Source: Phenylobacterium sp. (lineage in GTDB: Bacteria; Pseudomonadota; Alphaproteobacteria; Caulobacterales; Caulobacteraceae). Taken from it: a DNA stretch of 64,000 bases. The first letter of the stretch is position 1, and each line of letters begins with the position of its first letter. This document shows, piece after piece, positions 53,869 to 64,000 of this stretch. The notes below the pieces were generated by a model. The model did not search any database and had not been told where the DNA came from. It was given only the letters and a program-made list of their open reading frames with translations. The stretch is taken from contig NZ_WGNY01000011.1 of the NCBI RefSeq assembly GCF_016124325.1, positions 124,001-188,000 of the forward strand, in the 5' to 3' direction. The position numbers were made by a program, and so were the translations under genes.

Positions 53869-54779
53869 GCGCCGAACAGGCGCGCGCCGCCTGGCTGGAG
53901 CACCTGGCGCACGAGCGCCGCGCCTCGCCGCGCACGCTGGAGGCCTACGGCTTCGCCACGGCCCGCTACATCGCCTTCCTGAGCGGGCATCGCGGCGAGA
54001 CGATCACCGTGAAGGGCCTGACCGAGGTCACCGCCGGCGAGGTCCGCGCCTGGCTGGCGCACCTGCGCTCGGGCGACCGGCCGCTGTCGCCGCGTTCGCT
54101 TAGCCAGGCTCTGTCGGCGATCCGCACCTTCCACCGCTTCCTGGACCGGCGGCTGGATGCGCCCAACCCCGCCATCGCCCTCGTCCGCGGGCCGCGCGTG
54201 AAGCCGGGCGCGCCACGGCCGATCAGCGAGGACCAGGCCAGCGGCCTGCTGGCCGAACCCGGCCTGGTCCCCGACCGCGAGGACTGGGAGGCGGCTCGCG
54301 ACCAGGCCGTCCTGACCTTGCTCTACGGCTGCGGCCTGCGGATCTCCGAGGCCCTGTCGCTGAAGCGGTCCGACGCCCCGCTGCCCGACCAGCTGCGCAT
54401 CACCGGCAAGGGCGGCAAGACGCGGATGGTGCCGGTGCTCCCGGCGGTGCGTGCGGCGGTGGAGGCCTATCTGGCCGAGACGCCCTTCGCGCCGGCGCCC
54501 CACGAGCCGCTGTTCCGGGCCAAGCGGGGCGGCCCCCTGAGCCCCCGCCACGTGCAGGCGACCGTCCAGCAGCTGCGGGGGCGGCTGGGACTCCCCGCCA
54601 GCGCGACGCCGCACGCGCTGCGCCACTCGTTCGCGACGCACCTGCTGGGCGCGGGGGCCGATCTGCGCTCGATCCAGGAACTGCTGGGCCACGCCTCGCT
54701 GTCGACGACCCAGCGCTATGCGGAGGTCGACGCCGCCGCCCTGCTCAGCGCCTATTCGGCGGCCCACCCACGCGCCTAG
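53853..54779 (+). CDS. xerC: Tyrosine recombinase XerC
   Basis: A 308-aa site-specific recombinase that with XerD resolves chromosome dimers at dif. The N-terminal SAM-like core-binding domain (about 10-105) precedes the catalytic domain with Arg163 (LRISE), Lys186/189 (GKGGKT), His254 and Arg257 (HALRHSF), His280 (GHASLS) and Tyr289 nucleophile. The motif set is complete, and the DUF484 context identifies the housekeeping XerC rather than a phage integrase. An R4 repeat follows at once. Confidence 0.94.
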   Translation: MAAALSAEQARAAWLEHLAHERRASPRTLEAYGFATARYIAFLSGHRGETITVKGLTEVTAGEVRAWLAHLRSGDRPLSPRSLSQALSAIRTFHRFLDRRLDAPNPAIALVRGPRVKPGAPRPISEDQASGLLAEPGLVPDREDWEAARDQAVLTLLYGCGLRISEALSLKRSDAPLPDQLRITGKGGKTRMVPVLPAVRAAVEAYLAETPFAPAPHEPLFRAKRGGPLSPRHVQATVQQLRGRLGLPASATPHALRHSFATHLLGAGADLRSIQELLGHASLSTTQRYAEVDAAALLSAYSAAHPRA

Positions 54780-54887
54780 AGCCTTCCCGGATCAGGTGGG
54801 ATCACCTGATCCGGGAAGGCTCCATCTTCAAGCATATGGAGCCCGTCCGGGCGGGTGAACCGGTATCCACTTCACCCTGACGGGCTC
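54779..54887. repeat. Two-hairpin repeat, family R4, downstream of xerC
   Basis: The first hairpin has a perfect 20-bp stem (54779-54798 with 54803-54822) and a 4-nt loop GGAT; the second runs from GAGCCCGTCCGGGCGGGTGA to TTCACCCTGACGGGCTC (54839-54887). It starts on the last base of the xerC stop codon. The copy at 34203-34316 is about 90% alike by eye. The stem could function as a transcription terminator. Confidence 0.88.
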
Positions 54888-54937
54888 TGAAGGCCGGCCC
54901 TCGCGGGCCGGCCTTCGCTGCAGTCGTGGTTTCGCGA

Positions 54938-55705
54938 TCAGGTGCGGGTGATCGAGAGCCCGCCGTCCACGAGGTGGGCCGTGCCGCTGACGAACGAGGA
55001 GTCGTCGGAGGCCAGGTAGAGCGCCGAGCGCGCCAGTTCGTCGGGCCGGCCGACCCGCTTCAGGGCGTGCAGGCCGGTGATGAAGGCCTGGGACTCGGCC
55101 GTGCTGTTGACGTCCCGGTACATGTCGGTGTCGACGCCGCCCGGCAGGATCGCGTTGACCCGCACCCCTTGGGCGCCGAACTCGGACGCTAGGGTCTGGG
55201 TCAGGCCGATCAGCCCCGCCTTGCTGGCGGCGTAGCCGGCCATGCCGGGGAAGCTCGCGGTGTGGCCCACGAAGGTGGAGGTGAAGATCACCGAGCCGCC
55301 GCCGTTCTTCAGCATCTGGGCGATCTGGTGCTTGGCGCCCAGGAACGAGCCCACGAGATTGACCTGCACCGCCTGGGAGAAGCCCGCTTCGCTCACCTCG
55401 GTGGAGGGGCCGGTCTCGCCGGTGACGCCGGCGTTGTTGAACGCCACGTCAAGCCGGCCGAAGCGCTCCACCGCCAACGCGACGAGGCCCTTGGCGTAGT
55501 CCTCCGACTGCACGTCGCCGGCCAGGGCCGCGGCCTCGCCGCCCGCGGCCGCGATCTCGGCGACCAACGCGTCCAACTCGGCCTGGCGGCGCGCGCCGAT
55601 CACCACCTTGGCGCCCTCGCGGGCGAACAGCAGCGCCGCGGCGCGGCCGATGCCCGAGCTCGCGCCGGTGACGATGGCGACCTTGTTCTGCAGACGACCC
55701 GACAT
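54938..55705 (-). CDS. SDR-family oxidoreductase
   Basis: A 255-aa classical SDR. TGASSGIG at 13-20, NNAGVTGETGPS with the NNAG motif in the middle, the catalytic Ser in FTSTFVG and YAASK as YxxxK. C-terminal DGGLSITRT is typical of FabG-like or glucose-dehydrogenase-like members. The substrate is not predictable. It is divergent from a LysR-type gene across 130 bp containing ATTCCTG twice (55775 and 55817), so it is the likely target of that regulator. Confidence 0.92.
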   Translation of the reverse strand: MSGRLQNKVAIVTGASSGIGRAAALLFAREGAKVVIGARRQAELDALVAEIAAAGGEAAALAGDVQSEDYAKGLVALAVERFGRLDVAFNNAGVTGETGPSTEVSEAGFSQAVQVNLVGSFLGAKHQIAQMLKNGGGSVIFTSTFVGHTASFPGMAGYAASKAGLIGLTQTLASEFGAQGVRVNAILPGGVDTDMYRDVNSTAESQAFITGLHALKRVGRPDELARSALYLASDDSSFVSGTAHLVDGGLSITRT

Positions 55706-55835
55706 TCTGAAATCTCCTTCGGTTTGCCGCGGGCGCCCGTCGCGTCCGCCATGACCGGGAAGATGATCCTCAGAATTCCTGGGATCGATGGCCTCGACCT
55801 GCTAGGTTCATTGCGTATTCCTGAATGGTGGGGCG

Positions 55836-56741
55836 ATGGATCGGCTGCGCGCCTACGAGATGTTCGCGGCGGTGGCCGGGAAGGGCAGCTTCGTCCGGGC
55901 CGCCGAGAGCCTCGACACCTCGCCGGCCAACGTCACCCGCTATGTGCAGGAGCTGGAGGCGCACCTCGGCGCGCGGCTTCTCAATCGCACGTCCCGCCGC
56001 CTTTCGCTGACCGAGGCCGGCCAGGCCCTGCACGAACGGGTGCGCGCGATCCTCGACGAGGTCTCGGAGGCCGAGGCCCTGGCGTCGTCGTCGACGCTTT
56101 CACCCCGCGGACGGCTTCGGATCAACGCGCCGCTCAGCTTCGGCTACCGCCGGCTGTCCGACCTGTGGCCGCAGTTCCTGGCCCGCTATCCGGAAATCGA
56201 GCTGGAGGTCGACCTGATCGACCGGGTCGTCGACCTGGTGGAGGAGGGCTACGACCTCGCCATCCGCATCTCGCGCCGCGGGTCCCAGGCGCTTGTCGGC
56301 CGCCGGCTGGCGACGTCGCGCAACGTCGTCTGCGCCGCGCCCGACTACATCGAGCGCCATGGCCTGCCGCGGACGCCGCAGGACCTCGCCCGTCATGCCT
56401 GCATCGTCTACTCGCTCGCCGCCGAGTCCGACGTCTGGAACCTGGAGGACGACGCCGGCGCCGCGCACGCCGTAAAGGTCCGCGCGGTTATGCGCTCGAA
56501 CAACGGCGACACCTGCCGGGCCGCGGCGGTCGCGGGCTTGGGCGTGACCTGGCAGCCGACCTTCCTCGTGGGCGACGACCTCCGCGAGGGCCGGCTGGTC
56601 CCGGTCCTGCCGGGCTTCCGGATGATCGAGATCGACGTGCTGGCGGTCTATCCCAGCCGGCGGCACCTGTCGGCCAAGGTGCGGGTGATGGTGGATTTCC
56701 TTGCCGAGGCGTTCCACGGCGCGCCGCCCTGGGAGGCGTAG
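55836..56741 (+). CDS. LysR-family transcriptional regulator
   Basis: A 301-aa LysR-type regulator. The winged helix (MDRLRAYEMFAAVAGKGSFVRAAESLDTSPANVTRYVQ) is at the N-terminus, followed by the linker helix and the periplasmic-binding-protein-like effector domain from about 90. The subgroup resembles the DNA-binding regulators that control neighbouring oxidoreductases. The ATG at 55836 follows GGTGGGGCG. It is divergent from the SDR gene, the standard LysR arrangement. Confidence 0.94.
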   Translation: MDRLRAYEMFAAVAGKGSFVRAAESLDTSPANVTRYVQELEAHLGARLLNRTSRRLSLTEAGQALHERVRAILDEVSEAEALASSSTLSPRGRLRINAPLSFGYRRLSDLWPQFLARYPEIELEVDLIDRVVDLVEEGYDLAIRISRRGSQALVGRRLATSRNVVCAAPDYIERHGLPRTPQDLARHACIVYSLAAESDVWNLEDDAGAAHAVKVRAVMRSNNGDTCRAAAVAGLGVTWQPTFLVGDDLREGRLVPVLPGFRMIEIDVLAVYPSRRHLSAKVRVMVDFLAEAFHGAPPWEA

Positions 56742-56768
56742 GCGACCCTGCGCCGCGTGGCTGGGGCC

Positions 56769-57011
56769 TCAAGCCGTCTGCGTGTCGGCGACCTTGCCGT
56801 CCCTGGTGAGGTAGCAGGGCCGGCCCTTTCGATCGAGCGGCCGCATTGGCACGCGGCTGCCGGTGACGAAGATCTTCTCCGGCCGGGACGGTTCCTCGGG
56901 GTCGGCCACGAGATAGGGCGCCGGCCGGCAGCGAACCGATGACACGGGGGCGTCGGCCTGGGTGAACGGCGCCGCGATGGCGGTGGCGGCGAAGGCGGCG
57001 ATGAGGCTCAT
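56769..57011 (-). CDS. Small secreted protein, unknown (80 aa)
   Basis: An 80-aa protein with a signal peptide (MSLIAAFAATAIAAPFTQADA, cleavage near AAPFTQA/ADA). The mature part has two cysteines (SVRCRPAPYL and RPCYLTRDG) that could form a disulfide, and the motif KIFVTGSRVPMRPLDRKG. The start at 57011 overlaps the stop of the upstream small gene (ATGA), so they are co-translated. I do not recognise the family. The signal peptide and overlap argue that it is real. Confidence 0.65.
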   Translation of the reverse strand: MSLIAAFAATAIAAPFTQADAPVSSVRCRPAPYLVADPEEPSRPEKIFVTGSRVPMRPLDRKGRPCYLTRDGKVADTQTA

Positions 57012-57307
57012 TTCCGGGCGCTCGGCGCGCCGGGCGACGTTCCGACGAGGCAAGCCTCGGCGGGCGGCAGGTCGATCAACGCCCGCGCCCGCGCGTTGGC
57101 CCGGTCCTGCTCGCGGAACAGCAGCGCCGGCTCGAAGCCGGTCTGGATCCGCGCGGCGGCCCTGCAGCGGGACGGCGCGCGCACGAACCCCGGACGCGCT
57201 TCGTCGAGATAGAGCTGCGCGATGGGCGGCGGCGCTTCGGCCGTCGCGGAAAGGAGATCGGCGGGCGAGGTGTTCGCCATGGCGGCGACGGCAAGCAATG
57301 CGAGCAT
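57008..57307 (-). CDS. Small secreted protein, unknown (99 aa)
   Basis: A 99-aa protein with a short signal-like N-terminus (MLALLAVAAMANTSPAD) and GGGAGGCC upstream as ribosome binding site. The mature region has Cys at CRAAARIQTG and EACLVGTSPG and contains PPPIAQLYLDEARPGFV. It overlaps the following small gene by 4 nt. The pair may be a secreted or periplasmic two-protein unit. No homology recognised. Confidence 0.6.
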   Translation of the reverse strand: MLALLAVAAMANTSPADLLSATAEAPPPIAQLYLDEARPGFVRAPSRCRAAARIQTGFEPALLFREQDRANARARALIDLPPAEACLVGTSPGAPSARK

Positions 57308-57409
57308 GGCGGCCTCCCTTCCCCTTGGAGAGTGGAGGCTGCCACCGCGGCGTGCGGCCGCCAAATTAAGGATCGGTCAGGAAGGCGACGTCCCGGCCCC
57401 GACAGGCGC

Positions 57410-57843
57410 CTAGGCCGGGCCCAGGTCGCGAATGAAGCGCAGCCAGGCGACGCCGCCATCCTCGCCGGCTTCCACGCAGCGGAAGCCCTCGCGGACGTAG
57501 AAGGCCTGGGCCCTGCGGTTGGCCGTCTGGCACTTCAGCGAGATCGGCCCGTCGACGGTCTCGGCGACGTGGTCCAGCAGCGCCTTGCCGATGCCGCGGC
57601 CCCGCTCGGCCACATAGAGCGAATGCAGGAAGTTCTGCGGCGCGAAGAGCGCGGCGAGCCCCACGATCCGGCCCCCATCCAGCGCCACATAGACCTCCTC
57701 CTCGGCGGCGGCGCGCAGGAAGTCGGACTCGCGGTGCCGTTCGGGGGCGAGCCAGGTGAAGGTGTCACGCAGCACGCGCACATAGAGCCGTGCGCACTCG
57801 GCCAGCTCCTCCGGGCGGACCCGCCGGACGGTCAGGCCCGAGA

Positions 57844-57862
<19 letters not shown>
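57410..57862 (-). CDS. GNAT-family N-acetyltransferase
   Basis: A 150-aa GNAT protein. The acetyl-CoA-binding motif A is ERGRGIGKALLDHV (about 87-100), preceded by the strand VGLAALFAPQNFLHSLYV and followed by LKCQTANRRAQAFYVREGFRCVEAG (motif B). The acceptor substrate is unknown. Its start lies inside the last 19 nt of lpdA, so it is co-transcribed with the 2-oxoglutarate dehydrogenase genes. Confidence 0.9.
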
Positions 57863-59250
<1,388 letters not shown>

Positions 59251-59375
59251 GGTGCGCCCAAAGTCCTAAGGTGGGGGCGCAAACTAGGCCGGGGAAGCCC
59301 AAGGTCAACAGGGCTCGCCGCGGACGCGCCCCGTGCGGTCTCGCGCGCCCGCCGATGATCGCTTTGAGGGCGGTT

Positions 59376-59765
59376 CTAGAAGAGGTCGACGTCGCCCGAA
59401 ACCGCTTGCGCGGCCAGGACCGGCGCCGGTCCGCCGAGGCCGGCGGCCATGCGTTCGGCCAGGGCGCCCAGGGTGATCTCCGACAGGGCGCTCCGCACCG
59501 TCGCCTTGGACTCCCCGGGCACTTCACGGCTCAGGTTGCGGGCGAAGGTCGCCAGGCTCGTCAGATGCTGGGCCAGCAGATCCACGCCGTGCAGGCTGTG
59601 GGTCAGCCGATTGCGTTCGGCCTCGGGCAGCTGGTCCATGACCTCGCCCACGATACGGTCCATGGTGATGCTGTGGGCGGCCGCGAGCTCGATCTCGGCG
59701 GCCAGCACCTCGAGCGTCGTCGCCACCAACGCCACTTCCCCATGTTCACCCATCGACGTGGCCAT
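59376..59765 (-). CDS. Helical protein of unknown function in the sucAB-lpd cluster
   Basis: A 129-aa, mostly alpha-helical soluble protein (VALVATTLEVLAAEIELAAAHSITMDRIVGEVMDQL, given by position 11-46; then HSLHGVDLLAQHLTSLATFARNLS). AGGAGG lies 9 nt before the ATG at 59765, a strong ribosome binding site, and GC-rich codon usage matches the neighbours, so I regard it as real. No domain is recognised. Its place between sucB and lpdA could mean a role with the 2-oxoglutarate dehydrogenase complex or mere operon sharing. Helical pattern suggests dimer or four-helix bundle formation. Confidence 0.7.
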   Translation of the reverse strand: MATSMGEHGEVALVATTLEVLAAEIELAAAHSITMDRIVGEVMDQLPEAERNRLTHSLHGVDLLAQHLTSLATFARNLSREVPGESKATVRSALSEITLGALAERMAAGLGGPAPVLAAQAVSGDVDLF

Positions 59766-59887
59766 ACGGTCCTCCTGCCCGAAGGAGCGTTTTGGCAGGC
59801 CCCTGCCTAATGGACGGTGAATTCTGGGAAACTGCGTTCGCCGCCAACGCCTTGCACGGTGCGGCGCAAGATCGCAGGGGCCCCGGC

Positions 59888-61108
59888 TCAGACGTCGAGC
59901 AGAAGCCGTTGCGGGTCCTCGATGGCTTCCTTGACGTGGACGAGGAAGGTCACCGCGCCCTGGCCATCGACGATGCGGTGGTCGTAGCTGAGGGCCAGGT
60001 ACATCATCGGGCGCGCCACGATCTGGCCGCCGACCACCATCGGCCGCTCCTGGATCTTGTGCATCCCCAGGATGCCCGACTGCGGCGCGTTGAGGATCGG
60101 GGTCGACATCAGCGACCCGTAGACCCCGCCGTTCGAGATGGTGAAGGTGCCGCCCTGCAGGTCTTCGAGCGCGAGCTGGCCGTCGCGCGCCTTGCGGCCG
60201 AGCGCGCCGATCGTCTTCTCGATCTCGGCCAGACTCATGGCGTCGGCGTCGCGCACCACCGGGGTGACCAGGCCACGCTCGGTGCCGACCGCGACCGAGA
60301 TGTCGTAGTGGTTCTTGTAGATGAGATCGGCGCCGTCGATCTCGGCGTTGACCTCCGGCACCTGCTTCAGGGCGTGGATGCAGGCGCGCACGAAGAAGCC
60401 CATGAAGCCCAGCTTCACGCCGTGCTTCTTCTCGAAGACGTCCTTGTACTGGTTGCGCAGCGCCATCACGGCCGACATGTCCACCTCGTTGAAGGTGGTC
60501 AGCATGGCCGCGGCGTTCTGGGCCTCCTTCAGCCGCCGCGCGATGGTCTGGCGAAGGCGGGTCATGCGCACGCGCTCTTCGCGCTCGTGCACTTCGCGCG
60601 GCGCGGAGGGGGTCGGCGCGGGCGCCGGCGCCTTGGCGCGGGCCTCCAGGGCCGCGAGGGCGTCGCCCTTGGTCACGCGGCCGTCCTTGCCGGTGCCCGA
60701 GATGGAGGCGGGGTCGAGGTTGTTTTCGGCGGCGATCCGTTGGGCCGAAGGGGCGAGCACGGGCTCGGCCGCCGGTTTGGCGGCGGGCGCCGGTTTGGGC
60801 GCCTCGGCCTTCGGCGCGGGCTTGGCTTCGGCCTTGCCGGCGCCGTTGCCCTTGGCGGGGGCGGGCGCCGCCGCGCCTTCGCTGATCTTGCCCAGCAAAG
60901 CGCCGGGCTCGACCGTCGCGCCTTCCTCGGCGGCGATCTCGGCCAGCACGCCGTCGGCGGGCGCGGCCACTTCCAGGCTCACCTTGTCGGTCTCGAGCTC
61001 CACGAGGATCTCGTCCTTGCGCACCGCGTCGCCGGCCTTCTTGGCCCAGCGGGCGACGGTCGCCTCGGTAACGGATTCGCCCAGCGCCGGGGTCATGATG
61101 TCGGCCAT
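59888..61108 (-). CDS. sucB: Dihydrolipoyllysine-residue succinyltransferase (E2 of 2-oxoglutarate dehydrogenase)
   Basis: A 406-aa E2. One lipoyl domain with Lys42 in ETDKVSLEV, an Ala/Pro/Lys-rich linker (about 75-110), a peripheral-subunit binding domain ([31 protein letters not shown]) and the catalytic domain with HRIVD (His377, Asp381) in [13 protein letters not shown]. It is co-directional with sucA, whose stop is 58 nt upstream. Single-lipoyl organisation is usual for SucB. Confidence 0.97.
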   Translation of the reverse strand: MADIMTPALGESVTEATVARWAKKAGDAVRKDEILVELETDKVSLEVAAPADGVLAEIAAEEGATVEPGALLGKISEGAAAPAPAKGNGAGKAEAKPAPKAEAPKPAPAAKPAAEPVLAPSAQRIAAENNLDPASISGTGKDGRVTKGDALAALEARAKAPAPAPTPSAPREVHEREERVRMTRLRQTIARRLKEAQNAAAMLTTFNEVDMSAVMALRNQYKDVFEKKHGVKLGFMGFFVRACIHALKQVPEVNAEIDGADLIYKNHYDISVAVGTERGLVTPVVRDADAMSLAEIEKTIGALGRKARDGQLALEDLQGGTFTISNGGVYGSLMSTPILNAPQSGILGMHKIQERPMVVGGQIVARPMMYLALSYDHRIVDGQGAVTFLVHVKEAIEDPQRLLLDV

Positions 61109-61166
61109 TTGGGGGTCGGGCTCCTTGGGGGGTCTCAGGACACAAACAGAGTTTTGAAGGGGTGGG

Positions 61167-64000
61167 CTAGGCGAACGCCTCGTTGAGGAACGCCTCGAGC
61201 TCCTTGAGGTGGCGGCTCATCAGGCCGGCGGCGGTGGAGGCCGAGGCCGGCCGGCCCACATAGCGGGCGCGCTTGGCCTTGATGTCCATCCGTTCCAGCG
61301 TGAGTTCCAGCCAGGGGTCGACGAACTGCCAGCCGCCCATGTTCTTGGGCTCCTCCTGGCACCAGACCAGCTCGGCGTTCCGGAACCGCTTCAGCTCGTT
61401 GGTGAGCGACTTCAGCGGCCACGGATAGAACTGCTCCAGGCGCAGGATGTAGATGTCGTCGCGGCCGGTCCGCGCGCGCTCCTCGATCAGGTCGAAGTAG
61501 ACCTTGCCCGAGCAGGCGACGACGCGGGTGATCTTGTCGTCGGGCTTCAGCGTGATCCCGCCGACGTCGCAGCCGGCTTCGGCGCCGTCGATCATCACAC
61601 GGTGGAAGCCCGTGCCCTCCGACATGTCGGCCAGGTTCGAGACCGCCCGCTTGTGGCGCAGCAGGCTCTTGGGCGACATCACGATCAGCGGCTTGCGGAA
61701 TTCGCGCAGCAGCTGGCGGCGCAGGACGTGGAAGTAGTTGGCCGGGGTGGTGACGTTCACCACCTGCATGTTGTCCTCGGCGCAGAGCTGCAGATAGCGC
61801 TCGAGGCGCGCCGAGGAGTGCTCGGGGCCCTGGCCCTCGTAGCCGTGCGGCAGGAGCATGACCAGGCCGCTCATCCGCAGCCACTTGCGCTCGCCCGAGC
61901 TGATGAACTGGTCGACCACCACCTGGGCGCCGTTGGCGAAGTCGCCGAACTGGCCCTCCCAGAGGGTCAGGGTGTCGGGGTCGGTGAGCGAGAAGCCGTA
62001 CTCGAAGCCCAGCACCGCCTCTTCCGAAAGCGCCGAGTCCAGGACCTCGAAGTGGGCCTGGTTGGGCGAGAGGTTGCGGAGCGGGAAATAGGTTTCCTCG
62101 GTCTTCTGGTCGACGATCCCGGAGTGGCGCTGGCTGAAGGTGCCGCGCACGCTGTCCTGGCCCGACAGGCGGACCGGATAGCCCTGGTCCAGCAGCGTCG
62201 CGAAGGCCAGGTGCTCGCCCGTGGCCCAGTCGATGCCTTCGCCGGCCTCGATCGCCTCGCGGCGGCCCTGGATGACGCGTTCCACCGTCCGGTGGGCGTT
62301 CACGCTCTCCGGGATCGCGGTCATCTTCCGGCCGAGGTCGAGGAGCTTCTGCTTCGGAACGCCGGTGGCGTAGCGCTCGTCGCCCGTCGCCAGCTTCACG
62401 CTCTTCCACTTGCCGTCCAGCCAGTCGGCCTTGTTGGCGTGATAGGCCTTGCCGCCTTCGAACTCGTCGTCGAGGAACTTGTCGAACTCGGCGATCCAGC
62501 CGTCGACGTCGTCCTGGGTGCAGACGCCCTCGCCGATCAGGCGCTGGGCGTAGAGGTCGCGCACCGACGGGTGGCCCTTGATCTTCGCGTACATCAGGGG
62601 CTGGGTCATCGTCGGGTCGTCGCCCTCGTTGTGACCGAACCGGCGGTAGCAGAACATGTCGATGACGATGTCCTTGCCGAACAGCTGGCGGTACTCGGTC
62701 CCCACCTTGGCGGCGAAGGTCACGGCTTCGGGATCGTCGCCGTTGACGTGGAAGATCGGCGTCTCGACCATCATCGCCACGTCGGTCGGATAGGGCGACG
62801 AGCGCGAGTTCTTGGGGCTGGTGGTGAAGCCGATCTGGTTGTTGACGACGAAGTGCATCGTCCCGCCGACGGCGTAGCCGCGCAGTCCCGACAGCGCGAA
62901 GCACTCGGCCACCACGCCCTGGCCGGCGAAGGCGGCGTCGCCGTGCAGCAGCAGCGGCAGGACGTGGCCACGCCCAGCGGTCGGATCCTCGCGCAGGGTG
63001 AAGGCCTGCTTGGCGCGGGCCTTTCCGATCACCACCGGGTTGACGATCTCCAGGTGGCTCGGGTTGGCGGTCAGCGACAGGTGAACCGAGTTGCCGTCGA
63101 ACGTGCGGTCAGAGCTGGCGCCCAGATGGTATTTCACGTCGCCCGAGCCCTGGATGTCCGACGGCGTCGCCGAACCCCCCTGAAACTCGTGGAAGATCAC
63201 GTGGTAGGGCTTGCCCATCACGGCGGCCAGCACGTTCAGGCGGCCCCGGTGGGGCATGCCGACGACGATGTCCTTCACCCCCATCGCGCCGCCGCGCTTG
63301 ATGATCTGCTCCAGCGCCGGGACCATCGCCTCGCCGCCGTCCAGGCCGAAGCGCTTGGTGCCGGGGAAGCGGCGGTGGAGGAAGCCCTCGAAGCCCTGGG
63401 TCTCGATCAGCTTCTTCAGGATGGCGATCTTGCCTTCCTTGGTGAAGACGATCTCCTTGTCGCGGCCTTCGATGCGTTCCTGCAGCCATGCCTTCTCCCG
63501 GGGATCGGAGATGTGCATGTACTGGATGCCGATGTTGCCGCAGTAGGTGCGGCGCAGGATCTCCAGGATCTCGGTGATCGTCGCGGTCTCGAGCCCCAGG
63601 ACGTAGTCGAGGAAGATCGGCCGCTCGTAGTCGGCCTCCGAGAAGCCGTAGGAGGCCGGGTCGAGTTCCGAAGCGTCGCCGGGCGTGGCCGCCAGGCCGA
63701 GCGGATCGAGGTTGGCCTTGAGGTGGCCGCGCATCCGGTAGGCCCGGATCATCATGATGGCGCGCAGCGAATCCAGGGTGGCGGCGCGGACCTCGTCGAC
63801 CGAGGCCTGCGGCTTGCGCGCCTCGATGGTCTTGCCGACCTTGGCCTCGACCGCGGGCCACAGCCCGTCGATGGCCGAGAGCCATTCCGGCCGCGCGGCC
63901 GGGGTCTGGGGCTTGGTCCATGCCGGCTTGCCGGCGGCGCGCCTGACGTCGTCGGCGCGGTCGGCGAGCGAGGCGAAGAACGCCTGCCACGACGGCTCGA
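61167..64000 (-). CDS. sucA: 2-oxoglutarate dehydrogenase E1 component, N-terminus outside the window
   Basis: At least 944 codons of the thiamine-diphosphate-dependent E1. The frame stays open from 64000 down, passing [18 protein letters not shown], then [20 protein letters not shown], the catalytic-core [12 protein letters not shown], the TPP-binding [22 protein letters not shown], and the C-terminal [14 protein letters not shown]. The start codon lies beyond base 64000; only the first few dozen residues should be missing because the full enzyme is about 980 aa. It heads the sucA-sucB-lpdA group. Confidence 0.97.
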   Translation of the reverse strand, partial: EPSWQAFFASLADRADDVRRAAGKPAWTKPQTPAARPEWLSAIDGLWPAVEAKVGKTIEARKPQASVDEVRAATLDSLRAIMMIRAYRMRGHLKANLDPLGLAATPGDASELDPASYGFSEADYERPIFLDYVLGLETATITEILEILRRTYCGNIGIQYMHISDPREKAWLQERIEGRDKEIVFTKEGKIAILKKLIETQGFEGFLHRRFPGTKRFGLDGGEAMVPALEQIIKRGGAMGVKDIVVGMPHRGRLNVLAAVMGKPYHVIFHEFQGGSATPSDIQGSGDVKYHLGASSDRTFDGNSVHLSLTANPSHLEIVNPVVIGKARAKQAFTLREDPTAGRGHVLPLLLHGDAAFAGQGVVAECFALSGLRGYAVGGTMHFVVNNQIGFTTSPKNSRSSPYPTDVAMMVETPIFHVNGDDPEAVTFAAKVGTEYRQLFGKDIVIDMFCYRRFGHNEGDDPTMTQPLMYAKIKGHPSVRDLYAQRLIGEGVCTQDDVDGWIAEFDKFLDDEFEGGKAYHANKADWLDGKWKSVKLATGDERYATGVPKQKLLDLGRKMTAIPESVNAHRTVERVIQGRREAIEAGEGIDWATGEHLAFATLLDQGYPVRLSGQDSVRGTFSQRHSGIVDQKTEETYFPLRNLSPNQAHFEVLDSALSEEAVLGFEYGFSLTDPDTLTLWEGQFGDFANGAQVVVDQFISSGERKWLRMSGLVMLLPHGYEGQGPEHSSARLERYLQLCAEDNMQVVNVTTPANYFHVLRRQLLREFRKPLIVMSPKSLLRHKRAVSNLADMSEGTGFHRVMIDGAEAGCDVGGITLKPDDKITRVVACSGKVYFDLIEERARTGRDDIYILRLEQFYPWPLKSLTNELKRFRNAELVWCQEEPKNMGGWQFVDPWLELTLERMDIKAKRARYVGRPASASTAAGLMSRHLKELEAFLNEAFA

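Noticed and set aside
53853..54779. Tyrosine recombinase as a phage or genomic-island integrase
   Set aside because: It is next to DUF484, has housekeeping XerC length, and no attachment site, tRNA or phage gene is nearby.

Overview
The window is high-GC (roughly 70% by eye) chromosomal DNA from an alphaproteobacterium of the family Caulobacteraceae. A Phenylobacterium- or Caulobacter-like organism is my inference; the sequence alone does not settle the genus. The main evidence is a Caulobacter-type replication-origin neighbourhood: ppsR (the RP001/DUF299 gene) and hemE transcribed outward from a 0.5-kb gap that carries two exact TTAA-N7-TTAA CtrA boxes and several TCCCCA/TGGGGA weak DnaA-type motifs. 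To its right lie rho, mnmE, mnmG, rsmG, parA and parB with four parS palindromes. A CenR-like response regulator and an NtrZ-like periplasmic protein fit the same family.

Layout. 0.06-2.3 kb: DJ-1-like protein, SDR oxidoreductase, endonuclease III. 2.3-6.9 kb: a divergent yjfC-yjfJ-yjfI / yjfK-yjfL-ygiB membrane-stress-type cluster. 7.5-11.6 kb: adenosine kinase and hisBHAFE. 11.6-14.6 kb: smr, mltA, a Tim44-domain gene and, divergently, secB. 14.8-18.9 kb: dnaQ, a GIY-YIG gene, coaE, aroE, maf and ppsR, all reading away from the origin. 18.92-19.42 kb: the putative origin. 19.4-23.6 kb: hemE-hemH-hemJ and rho. 23.9-27.2 kb: serine hydrolase, quinone oxidoreductase, dienelactone hydrolase. 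27.3-33.2 kb: DUF6489-mnmE-mnmG-rsmG-parA-parB. 33.2-39.0 kb: hydrolase, holA-lptE-leuS, DUF3576 lipoprotein. 39.3-43.2 kb: ntrZ, thiE-like, yggS, L,D-transpeptidase, cenR, xth. 43.4-49.0 kb: lolA, hydrolase, MFS/TetR pair, pentapeptide-repeat protein, CHAP protein. 49.5-54.8 kb: terC, priA, transaldolase, DUF484, xerC. 54.9-57.9 kb: SDR/LysR pair, two small secreted proteins, GNAT. 57.8-64.0 kb: sucA (cut by the window edge), sucB, a 129-aa unknown, lpdA.

Most of the content is housekeeping: replication start and segregation, tRNA modification, haem, histidine, cell envelope and the 2-oxoglutarate dehydrogenase complex. The gene strands on both sides of the origin run with the predicted replication direction, and many genes overlap by 1-4 nt, indicating translational coupling. 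The accessory layer consists of at least five families of palindromic interspersed repeats. One copy sits in frame inside the smr coding sequence, and another supplies the ribosome binding site of yjfC. I saw no rRNA, tRNA, CRISPR array, insertion sequence or prophage.
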